DNA of 64,000 nucleotides, from assembly GCA_944990035.1 (NCBI GenBank), contig CALYLX010000158.1:1-64000 (forward strand). The letters are read 5' to 3'. This stretch comes from Clitopilus passeckerianus. Lineage: Eukaryota > Basidiomycota > Agaricomycetes > Agaricales > Entolomataceae. Both the position numbers and the translations under genes were made by a program. How positions within the stretch are numbered: the first letter of the stretch is position 1; each line of letters begins with the position of its first letter. Below are positions 44,671 to 53,728 of the stretch, piece after piece. Below the pieces are notes generated by a model. The model was given only the letters and a program-made list of their open reading frames with translations. It was not told the DNA's origin and ran no database searches.

Positions 44671-45719
44671 ATGGTACCTTTGAATGTTCTAGTTGTAGGT
44701 GCATCTCGCGGCTTGGGCTATGAACTCTCCAAGCACCTGAAGAGAGAGGGACACAACGTCGTTGGAACTATTCGGTCATCCAACCCTGACCACTTGCCAG
44801 ACGATCTGACTACCATTCTCGGAGTCGATTTGAACGATCCCGAGGAAGCTGGGAAGAGGATTGTAGAGGCTCTAAATGGTCTAAATCTGGACTGGGTCAT
44901 AGTAAACGCTGGGGTATTTCACAAGGAGGTAGGCTATACACTGGTTCAAGCCAGGGCACGAAGGTTGGACTCATGAGTTCTGTTAAGAGCCTGGATGATC
45001 TGAATTTTGTAAATGAAGTCGAAATGTACAAGGTCGTAGCTATCGCCCCTGTTTTCATCGCACAATACCTGTAATATTGCTCTTTCATTATTGCCTACCG
45101 TTGCTGATACAACAATCGATTTAGGTACAAAGCTGGGACCATATCCTCAGGGTCAAAGTTCGTACTTATCACAACAGAAGGAGGCTCAATTTCTCTGCGA
45201 ACCAAGGAAGAAGGCGGCGGCAACTATGGCCACCACGGAAGCAAAGCCGCAGCTAACATGGTGGGAAAGCTTCTCTCGAACGATTTCTACGACAAGGGGA
45301 TTACAGTCGTGATGCTTCATGTATGTTTCACCCCATTTGACTCGGCCAAAAACCAACGCTTCAGAGTGTGGCTAGCCTGGATTTATGCGGACAGACATGA
45401 CAAAGAACGTTGGATTTGATCAATTCTGGGACTCAGGCGGAGGTAGAGCGAATCTCTGGATCCACTTTCGCTCGTTTTCTCAATTGTATACCCTTTCAGC
45501 TGTCGAACCGGCAGAAGCAGCTCGTTCTACGGCCGACTTCATAGCCAAACTCACGCACGACATGACTGGAACGTTTTGGGCTCCTCGAGGGCCTCGGTAC
45601 GCCACCTTTTAATCCTCTGTCAATAAACAAATTTGTTGATGTGCATTTGCAGAGACATTGGAGAAGCTGAGAGGGTAATGGGAAAGAACCTTCCTACTCC
45701 CCTGCAGCTCCCTTGGTGA
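44671..45719 (+). CDS. Short-chain dehydrogenase/reductase with atypical active site
   Basis: Six exons: 44671-44928, 44988-45070, 45125-45320, 45376-45442, 45500-45596 and 45653-45719; 256 codons exactly. Rossmann start with the cofactor motif GASRGLG (residues 10-16) and NAG (79-81). The catalytic-region Ser is in EGGSISLR (S135 or S137). Lys is K154 in GGGNYGHHGSK, but the position four residues before Lys, normally Tyr, is His150; the nearest Tyr is Y148. HPGFMRTDM follows, typical of classical SDRs. It would be a cytosolic NAD(P)-dependent oxidoreductase if active; the substrate is unknown. The size is normal for the classical family. Confidence 0.85.
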
Positions 45720-45926
45720 TGTTAGCCTGGGCTACGGACACGAAAAAGGCGGTCAAATGTCCAGACGGTCCCGCAGAACCAAGTAGCATATTGAAAAAAC
45801 TGGACGTGTATTATGGTATTCTATGGGAACAGTCATATAAGCAGAGGGTATCAAAAGACATTAGGACATGTACTATCTAGCTAGCGCGAAAGACAATTAC
45901 GCAGTAAATATTCCCTACTGAGCCCC

Positions 45927-48206
45927 TTATTTAGGAAGCGGTGAAATGAAATCCGCCCTCCCTCCTCCCGTACCACCACGCCCGACTGGACCTCGTCTCT
46001 TTGCAGTAGGTGACAGGGAGGCCTGTGCCTTTGGTAAAGGCCTTGGTCGCATTGGAGACCTTGCAGGGACCGATCTTGGAGCAGCCTTCTGATAGTGTGG
46101 CTCTCGATCAGCACTATCACCCCTCTGCACGCCCGTCGCTGAACTCTTGGTCGGGGTACGGGGGATTCTAGAACGCATGGCAGGCTTTTTGGGAGATGCG
46201 TCGGATGGAGTACTACCATTAGCAGGAGCAGCAGGAACTGTAGCTGCGTTCAACTCTGCAACATATTGCCGAACGTTGATATGGCCCGCAGGTGTTTCTG
46301 GCAGTGATGCAGCAGGTCCGGCAGTGGATTCGGGAGCTACTGTTGGGATATGTCCTTGGTTGGGATTCGGGGTTGGCATGAAGCACAGTTGGCCTTCTAG
46401 GATCGGGCTGGTGATCAGTGCTGGGCTCTGAGGGAGTACTACGGCATGGGTGTTGGCGACTCTGCTGGCAGGGGTGCTGGGCACCGCCGTGCGAGGTGCA
46501 CTGCTTGAAGGTACGGCAGGCGATCCGGGAATGGGAGAGCAAGTACGGCTAGACCCAGTCGGTGTTCTCAGAGATCGCTGTGGGGTATAGGGAATAGCGC
46601 CGGATTTGGTGGGACTCGAACTTCGACTCCTGCTCCTGCTCCGACTACGAATAGGAACAGGGGTATAGGGATCTTCCTCAAGTTGCGCAGTGACAATGCT
46701 CCTGTCACCTCGAAGCTGAACTCCTTGGTAGCGAGAGACAGATGAAGTTCGCCGTGCGACTGGCTTCGGGCGGGCTGGGGAAGGCGACGAGGGCTCGGAG
46801 TGAAGAGGAGTGGGTAAGGGAGATCCTTCGATGATCCTGAATCCAGCTGTAGACCTGGCTGTCGAGGTCGTGGTTGTGGTCATATCAGTGGGCGCCCGAG
46901 AAGTTACAGGTCGTTGGCCCTTGGGCTCCTGTACGTCCTGCCCTCCCTCGTCTCTAGGATGCGCTGCGGAAACACGTCGTTGGACCTTGGTCTTCGAGAC
47001 ACTGGTAGATGTCGACCTTGCACCATTTCCAACGGAGAGCTTGTTCTCGCCGGTGCTCTCGTTTGAACCTTTCTTGCTCTTTGCTTGCGACCTGAAGGAG
47101 TCGCCGGTGATACCCCGCAAGGAATTGAGCCAGCTCTTTTCCTTCTTCACCTCCTCCAAGATTCCGCGTTTGATGCTCTTATGGCGTAACTGTTCCCATG
47201 GAACGTCCTCAGCTTCCTCCCAGGGTTGATCCTTTTCATCCTCGTCCGTATCAAACCCATCCAAGAATGCAGTGGACACCGTATCTGCGGTATCACCTCG
47301 AGCCATTGGGGCTGACAAATATTTCTGCTTCTTTTGTCCGGGAGAGTTTGAAGCAGAGAACCTGATTTCCCGAACATGCCCAAGCTTCGATCGTGGTTTC
47401 GCCCTCGTATCGGAATTACGGTGAGAGGATGGCGGGACCAAAAAGGGATCTTCCTCGTCACTTGCTGTTTCCATGCGTAGGTGTTCTTTCAGCTTCTGGC
47501 GTTCGATATCAGGCCACCCATAGGCTGCAGCTGATACAAGGCCATCTGAGTCGAGTTGGTTCTCCTCGTCATATCCGCCGTAATGGCTTTGTTGGCTGAA
47601 GGCTTCCCATCTCGGAGCAGGGCTGTATCTCGGACCTCCGATGCCACTTCCTCCACGACGGAGCTTTGGTCGGCGCGTGAACCAACCATAGATTACCCAG
47701 AACAGGAAGCCGAGAAGAATGAGGCCAACTGTTCCGAAAATTATGGCCATGTAAATGATTGTTATTCGCCGCCTTGATGCATCATCTGTTTTCGAACGAG
47801 CAGGGGAAGAGGTTGGATCTGGCCCCGCAGAAGTGGAGGTGGACGAGGGTTGTGGTTGGCTTGGTCCGGAGGTTCGAATAGCGGTGGACGAGCCGGGTAA
47901 GTTGGGGAAGGCACCGCTCGCTCCAGTTGGGGCCGCTGTGAGTGATGCGAATGGGTTCACAAACGGAATAGGGGATGGCGGTTGTTGAGAAGTATGAGGG
48001 GGAGGAGGAGGCGGGCCAGCGTTTGGAGGACCTGGAGGAGGGGGATCCGGCGGCGCCTGAGGTGGGGGAGGAGAACCAGGACCAGGGGGAGGAGGGAACT
48101 GACGAGGACGAAGCTCCAGAACGTGAGCTCGGCTGCGACTGACACCAGCCGCAAGAGTAACCCATAGATGGGTAGAGATTAAGAAGAAGAGCAGGGTGAG
48201 CTTCAT
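45927..48206 (-). CDS. Proline-rich single-pass membrane protein with long disordered cytosolic tail
   Basis: 759 residues, one coding exon. The N-terminal signal peptide (LTLLFFLISTHLWVTLAAG) is followed by a Pro-rich ectodomain with long Pro runs (about residues 37-82) and a Ser/Thr-rich segment to about 145. A single transmembrane helix spans about 148-174 (IIYMAIIFGTVGLILLGFLF), followed by WFTRRPKLRR, a basic stop-transfer. The tail of about 580 residues is disordered, Ser/Pro/Thr/Arg-rich, with RSRSRSRSRSSSPT and many SP/TP sites for proline-directed kinases. The layout resembles fungal cell-wall-sensor or scaffold proteins, but it lacks a WSC or other folded domain, so no function is assigned. 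An ACGCGT cluster lies about 355 bases upstream. Confidence 0.78.
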   Translation of the reverse strand: MKLTLLFFLISTHLWVTLAAGVSRSRAHVLELRPRQFPPPPGPGSPPPPQAPPDPPPPGPPNAGPPPPPPHTSQQPPSPIPFVNPFASLTAAPTGASGAFPNLPGSSTAIRTSGPSQPQPSSTSTSAGPDPTSSPARSKTDDASRRRITIIYMAIIFGTVGLILLGFLFWVIYGWFTRRPKLRRGGSGIGGPRYSPAPRWEAFSQQSHYGGYDEENQLDSDGLVSAAAYGWPDIERQKLKEHLRMETASDEEDPFLVPPSSHRNSDTRAKPRSKLGHVREIRFSASNSPGQKKQKYLSAPMARGDTADTVSTAFLDGFDTDEDEKDQPWEEAEDVPWEQLRHKSIKRGILEEVKKEKSWLNSLRGITGDSFRSQAKSKKGSNESTGENKLSVGNGARSTSTSVSKTKVQRRVSAAHPRDEGGQDVQEPKGQRPVTSRAPTDMTTTTTSTARSTAGFRIIEGSPLPTPLHSEPSSPSPARPKPVARRTSSVSRYQGVQLRGDRSIVTAQLEEDPYTPVPIRSRSRSRSRSSSPTKSGAIPYTPQRSLRTPTGSSRTCSPIPGSPAVPSSSAPRTAVPSTPASRVANTHAVVLPQSPALITSPILEGQLCFMPTPNPNQGHIPTVAPESTAGPAASLPETPAGHINVRQYVAELNAATVPAAPANGSTPSDASPKKPAMRSRIPRTPTKSSATGVQRGDSADREPHYQKAAPRSVPARSPMRPRPLPKAQASLSPTAKRRGPVGRGGTGGGRADFISPLPK

Positions 48207-49920
48207 GCCTGTTGGAGAATCTGGTCAGGATACCGTCAAATCGACGGAAACTTGCTCACCTCCTGGTTCACTCGGTCAACAACCACAAAGGAGAGAATGG
48301 ATTACTCCTTCGCTTTAGATAACAGGCTTGAACTATCAACCAAAGCTAAGGCCATCATAAAAAACAACAATCGTTTGAGTACTCACCAGCCTGGCGTGTT
48401 CAATTGATACTGAGCGTCGCAGTTGGAAGCCTGTTAAGGGGTTTATCACAGCTAAATACATAATTCTAGCCATGACTGCTCAGTCAAAGCAATTGTGATC
48501 TTGTCGGGCAGTTCCAAAGGCCAGTTTGAGTTGATCATGGTGGTTGAGTTTGGGAAATTTGACGCGTTATGTCACGCGTTTATTCCGTCACGCTGTTGAC
48601 GCGTTTTGTCCAAAACCACCATATGCATGAAAGTGCAGTTCGTTTCCCAGGCGAAGTTCTAATCCAGAGGCACCATGGGGTTTCGAGGTTTTATGCTCAA
48701 CAGAGAACTGGGTTGACACTAAAATCTATGCTAAGGCGGATTTCCTCGTGCGCTGGTTCGCTAACCAGCAAAAGCCCCAGAAAGGCTCAGGGGAAGAGAC
48801 AATGGTGTCTTCATGTTTGCGTCGACTTTGCACCCAACAGCTATGTCGAAGGTCTCCATCACGGCTCTTTTGACCCGCCGCTCCCAGAATGCAGAAATGT
48901 GGAAATCGATTTAAGCCAGGAAATTCGTTTTTGCATCTAGCTTGGGGCTTCCGAACCATCTGCTGCTTTTTTGGACCCTACATAGTATGCCTGGTACGCC
49001 TAATCACCGCCCATCTAACAGGATCGGTAAGAGTCGTATCATGCGCATTCTGTCCGCCACCGCGAGCCAACTATAATTGAATAGTTCAGTCAGTTCTTAA
49101 GGAATAGCGTCGTTTCGTCATTGGTCTCTACTCTGACTCGGTCATCGCGGTCGAGTTGTAAAATTCAACATGTATGTCGCGCGTAAATCATCCCGTCACG
49201 CGGATGGCGTTTCTTGTCATGGTCCTCCATGAGCATGCCTTTCATTTTCTCAACAGAGCTCTAGTAGGGCGGTAGCTTGTGCTAGCAAGGAATGTGGCTC
49301 GGTTTGTTTAAGGCGGCGTTCGCTGTTCATTCCCGGGCGTTCACTGGCACCTAGCCTGTTCATCCCTTTGGAACGGAACTTATCCAAGGAAGCCTCTCGA
49401 CCTTAGCTCAGTAGATTGCGTACCGATCTGCTGCTCTTACGGTATGATTGTATGCCCGCACTCCGTCTGTCAGCTAACGACGTTCGAGCTAACTGCGTAA
49501 GTAAGAACTCTGTCGTTTTGGCCGCCACTGGCGATGTCACAAGGGTGAATCTGTACGGAATCGCTCCGCCGCTTGTACGGAAGAGCATTCTCTTCGCACC
49601 TAGGAAGCTAGCTACTCGGAACGGCCTAAGGGTCAATTGATCTCTGGTGTAATCATTCTGTCTGCCAGCTCCTCACACACACGAAGGAGACCACGAAAAG
49701 TGGGATGCCTTAGCAATAGACTACCGACACACCCAGATTTCTCTGCCCATGCTTTCTTGTGTTGCAGGCGGACGAACTCCGACCATTCCTCTTAGTCTCT
49801 TGATAGTCGATCCCAGTCTGATCCATGCGGCGTTAAAGCTCCAGTGCTAGTTTGTACTTGGGACATTGTTCAACAGGCCTCTCGTAAAGGTAAACAGGAC
49901 CCTTTCGCTCCGTAAACGTC
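48207..49920. other. Gene-poor intergenic region
   Basis: About 1.7 kb upstream of two divergent genes. Contains the ACGCGT cluster listed separately; no convincing coding sequence, tRNA or repeat seen. Confidence 0.4.
48562..48604. promoter_or_regulatory. Cluster of three ACGCGT (MluI cell-cycle) boxes
   Basis: ACGCGT occurs at 48562-48567, 48574-48579 and 48599-48604, with a fourth near match (GTCACGCTG) between. One copy is expected per about 4 kb by chance, so three in 43 bases is notable. In fungi ACGCGT is bound by MBF (Mbp1/Swi6-type) for G1/S expression. The nearest start codon is the minus-strand membrane protein at 48206. Confidence 0.5.
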
Positions 49921-49927
49921 TATATAA
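49921..49927 (+). promoter_or_regulatory. TATA box of the small secreted Cys-rich gene
   Basis: TATATAA, 83-89 bases upstream of the ATG at 50010. Confidence 0.55.
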
Positions 49928-50009
49928 GCCCATGGAATCGATATCTATTTGCCCCAGAACATTCAAGTTCTACTTCTCCCCCTCTATCCACCGATTCACA
50001 ACCAACATC

Positions 50010-50585
50010 ATGTTCAACGCCAGCTTCCGGATCCTTATTCTTGCTTCAGTTGTGGCCTTCGTTGCTGCTCAACCCACGGCCGACCCAGGAGCAGTACGTC
50101 AGCTCTGTCCCAACTATGAGCGACGATCTATCTAACTTGAATGGGTTGCCAGACCTTCTGTTGCCCCACTACTGAAGACAGTCTCGACCATCCCCCCAAG
50201 CAAATGGCATTCGTCAAAGCTGTATATGAGCTTGAGCCTCAGTCCAATTCCATGGAAGAAGACGGAAGCGATTATGATTCAATTCCGAAAGAAACAGTGC
50301 TTTCTTGCAGGTCAGTCGCATGAATATTCTGAATGAGCCCGCCTTGAATGCCCACTGACATGCCGAATAGTTATGATGGCAACGTCACCTGTGTCTTCGT
50401 AAGTGCAGATTTGTATGTCGAGATAGTTGATGTCTGACAAGCTTCACTTTTAGCGTGCTAAGAACGGAGAGGTCAAGACGGTATATGACTCCATGTGCCA
50501 CACCCCAGCTGTGAAAGTGCAAGCGAAGGATGTTTCGTCGAATGCTTATTGCGCGAAGCCATTGCCAAAGGCTGGCAAGTCCTGA
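50010..50585 (+). CDS. Small secreted cysteine-rich protein
   Basis: Four exons: 50010-50093, 50153-50310, 50371-50398 and 50454-50585; 134 codons with consistent phases. Signal peptide: MFNASFRILILASVVAFVAA, cleaved near AQPTA. The mature protein is about 112 residues with six Cys (TFCCP, LSCSYDG, VTCVF, SMCHT, AYCAK), so three disulfides are possible, and an acidic middle (MEEDGSDYDS). The Cys pattern does not fit hydrophobins (eight Cys) or cerato-platanins. TATA box and short leader suggest regulated, possibly strong expression. Function unknown; a small secreted (effector-like or developmental) protein. Confidence 0.75.
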
Positions 50586-50956
50586 CAAGCGGCTGGTTAA
50601 TTTGCCCATCCGACAATGACTGCCTCAGCTTTATAAGTCTGATGCGGCACCTGCGATTTCTGTTGTGTTCTTTACGTGTCCGAGTCCGTTCGATGGTATA
50701 GTGTGCGAAATGCAACCCCGTTTGCTATCAAAGAGCGGGCGAAATGGAGATAAAACCCTGATTTGAGCCAAACATCTGTCCATCTGCGTCAAAACGGACT
50801 CAGTTTCACATCGCCCGTGTGACCTTGCATCTGCCATTATTCTTATTGTCGTCGTCAGCATTGACCTCGCATTCTACTGACCGTCTTCACTCCTTACACC
50901 TCACGTCCTAAACAACGACCAAAGCAGTCGACAAAATTTCAAGTAACGACGCAGCA
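50586..50956. other. Intergenic region
   Basis: 3' flank of the secreted-protein gene and promoter of the next gene; no feature seen. Confidence 0.4.
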
Positions 50957-51850
50957 ATGACAGACTTGACTGTTTTGATTTCACCCATCGCCATTCCTCT
51001 CTACCCACATAGCGCAAACCAATCTTCTCCATTCCTAAACTTTGGTCGCGGAAACCGAAACTTTAGTCATCCCTACAACCGGTCCAGTGCAGCTACAAAT
51101 ACGGAGGGAGGAGGAGGGGATGGAAGGACTTCTGGTGCAATCATGGTTACGCTTGAAACCGACGTCGATGAAGCTACATCTACCACGAAGGTCGAGGAGC
51201 TCGATTTAAACAGCCCTGTGCCAAATTCACGGCCGGTTACAAGAGGTCGACAAATCGCGAGACCACAATTCGACGCAGCATTCCTGTCACCTCCACTTAA
51301 TACCGGGAAAGCACGACCACGGCCCAGAGGCCATCGATCCACCCGTTCGCAGTCTGCTCCTCCATCTAAGACGGAGTTTCAGCAGTCCAGGGAGGCCGTT
51401 GAAGAAGAGAAGGAGCCCCAGGAACAGCGGCAGGATCCTACCGCCAACTGGATAGAAGTACCTTACGAGGTCGCACCGCCATCTTCCTACATACCCTTCC
51501 AACGTGGACCAAAGAGAAGTTATACCGCCTTCTCTTCAGACTTGGGTGCAAGTACACGTGGAGGCGAGCTTATACGACCTCCACCCCCTCTTCGTATGTT
51601 ACTTTCACATCATACACGTTTTCATGCCAAGCTAATTGATGTTGCAGTCCGTCCGACCACATTTTGGCGCAAAACACGCAAATCAGGTGTCTCTGCAGCA
51701 TCTTTTTCTCCATCCTCACACCTCATCCGACGCTCGACTTTTATTGCTGCTGGTCTCACCTTTGATGCACCCATACACGATCTCAGCGCCTATTGTGTCG
51801 AGAGCCGCGTGGGCTGTGTTGTAGTCCCTCCTGAACAGCAACTTCAGTGA
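50957..51850 (+). CDS. Hypothetical basidiomycete protein with conserved C-terminal block
   Basis: The N-terminal two-thirds is disordered (Ser/Pro/Arg/Glu-rich). The C terminus has a well-formed segment, PTTFWRKTRKSGVSAASFSP, then SSHLIRRSTFIAAGLTFDAP and DLSAYCVESRVGCVVV, that looks strongly selected. A GT-AG intron (51594-51647) with donor GTATGT, branch-like GCTAAT and acceptor GCAG sits just before PTTFWRK. It is exactly 54 nt with no stop, so spliced (279 residues) and retained (297 residues) forms are both in frame. I recognise no named family and no signal peptide or membrane segment. Confidence 0.7.
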   Translation: MTDLTVLISPIAIPLYPHSANQSSPFLNFGRGNRNFSHPYNRSSAATNTEGGGGDGRTSGAIMVTLETDVDEATSTTKVEELDLNSPVPNSRPVTRGRQIARPQFDAAFLSPPLNTGKARPRPRGHRSTRSQSAPPSKTEFQQSREAVEEEKEPQEQRQDPTANWIEVPYEVAPPSSYIPFQRGPKRSYTAFSSDLGASTRGGELIRPPPPLRMLLSHHTRFHAKLIDVAVRPTTFWRKTRKSGVSAASFSPSSHLIRRSTFIAAGLTFDAPIHDLSAYCVESRVGCVVVPPEQQLQ

Positions 51851-52460
51851 GGCCCGATGGTTATCCGTTTGCCAACGTCCATGGACATGGACAGAAAACG
51901 TGTTGCGCTTCGTGGAAGAAGTGTCATCCATGACCCACGCTCCAACTGTTCCCATAGTTGCCGTTTACCCTTCAGCCAAATTTCTGAAGGGACACGGCTG
52001 AGGGTCTAGCCTGCCATGCTTTTCGTAAAGCGTGCCTCAGAGGATTCACTACGCGATGTTGGTGGTGATGTGGGTCACAAAACAAGAACCACTCGATTTC
52101 ATCATCAATTACTCCAGCCACTGCATGGTACCTTCGTGCCTGCTTTGAGCTTGGGGAAGGGCAACGTTGAGGTTAAAGGAGTATCCTTGGCGCTTAAGTG
52201 GTGGGAACAGGTGGGTCGAGGCCGGAAGAGATTTGATAAAAAGAGCCTTGTTCTGCTCAAAGCGGAATTTCTCAATTATTTATTCACAATGGATATAGAT
52301 ACAATACACTCGGCTTGTCAATGGACTCGTAGATGACGTTGGATAATTACAACTTCTGCTTCATATCCATGACGAGATTTGAGTTGGCCTTTGATCCATG
52401 TTGAGGACACCGCGGAACCCAACCAAGTGTTCCTCAACCGAGCAAGTGAGGGCACATGCA
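51851..52460. other. Intergenic, convergent 3' flanks
   Basis: Short frames only; nothing recognisable. Confidence 0.4.
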
Positions 52461-53477
52461 TTACATCTCTCCGCATTCTACGAGAAAAACGATCAGACAA
52501 CATGTAAATTAGTTCAGCACTGGAAGCCTACCAGTGATCTTGACCACCAGCTTTGGCCGATTATTGGGTCCAGTGGGGACATTCTCGATTTTACGCAGCG
52601 TCAGCATGCCATCAACGACGCGCCCAAAGACGACGTGCTTTCCGTCGAGGAAATCGCACTTTGCTGCCGTTATGAAAAACTGATGAGGGTGCTCAGCGAT
52701 GGGTAGAAGGGAAAAAGGTTGAAAAAAGGCTAGGCTAACCTGGCATCCGTTCGTATTAGGGCCTGAGTTAGCCTGGAAAGTCTTTCAGCTTGTGGGGTCG
52801 ATGGAGGTGCAAGTATGAGGACGTACCATGGAGAGCAGCCCTGGGCCGGTGTGCTTCTCCTTGAAGTTTTCATCCTGGAAGAAATTCAGCCAGATGCGCA
52901 TCAACAAGAAGGGCAAAACTTACTGGGAACTTATCACCGTAGATAGAGAACGAGCCAGTTCCATCGCCCTTTAAGAAGTCACCTCCTGATAGAAAGTTGA
53001 AGGTTGTGGCTCATAAGTAGGTATTTAAGGCGAACCTTGACACATGAAGTTTGGAACCCTGTTTTGATCGAAGGTTGAGCAAGCGATTCTAAGGCATTCT
53101 AGGCGGCTTCGTACACTCTGTGAAATGCGATAAGCGCTTGCAGCATATATGCTTGGCTGGTGCATACCTGTGAAATACTGCGTTTTTGTATCCTTGAGGT
53201 CGTGAATTCACCCTTCATATCTCCATGAGCATATATCTCATCAACGTATGCTCCGAGACTCATACCTGTATTCTCCTGTACAGAGTTGTCTGAAATTTTC
53301 AGATGTCCTGTTTGCGATCATGAGCTTGAATCCTTCAGCGAAATCATCGCATGTTTGGTGCTGAACATACTTGGGTACAATATCGCTGAAAAGCTCCATC
53401 TTTATCCTCCCTGCTGGGGTTTCTCCAATTTGAATGTCCATGAAGACGACGGGCCGTGTTGTCGATGGAGTAGACAT
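52461..53477 (-). CDS. Cyclophilin, PPIH (U4/U6 snRNP cyclophilin) type
   Basis: Multi-exon peptidyl-prolyl cis-trans isomerase. From 53477: [68 protein letters not shown] (catalytic Arg in FHR), [57 protein letters not shown], then the diagnostic C-terminal block [20 protein letters not shown] and ECGEM, encoded by a 17-nt last exon (52461-52477). The NVPTGPNN and CGEM ends match human PPIH/USA-CyP, which binds PRPF4 in the U4/U6.U5 tri-snRNP. The Trp that contacts cyclosporin A in PPIH is Phe here (CDFLDG). Confidence 0.88.
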
Positions 53478-53728
53478 CTTTGAAGCGGTTCAGATGAGGA
53501 ACGAGAGTAGAGCGACGCTGGTGGTGGTTCGAGCACAAGGGGATGCCGTGGAAATAATTTGCCTCTTTAGGTCGCCAATCACAAAGTCTTTAGCCGACCT
53601 CGAGTTTGCCAGCTTCCGCTTCGCTCTCTCTATTAACCAACGGTGCTTTGATTACTCTGGAATACTGGCGCATACATAAACTTGAAGAGCTTGGCATAGA
53701 ATCAAAGACATCTCTGTCTCTGTCACGA

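Noticed and set aside
48569..48940. 123-codon ORF in the gene-poor region
   Set aside because: Starts inside the ACGCGT cluster, no homology pattern or splice context; likely chance.
49403..49640. Complementary ORFs on both strands
   Set aside because: About 75 codons each, no start context on the plus strand, no motif; not supported.
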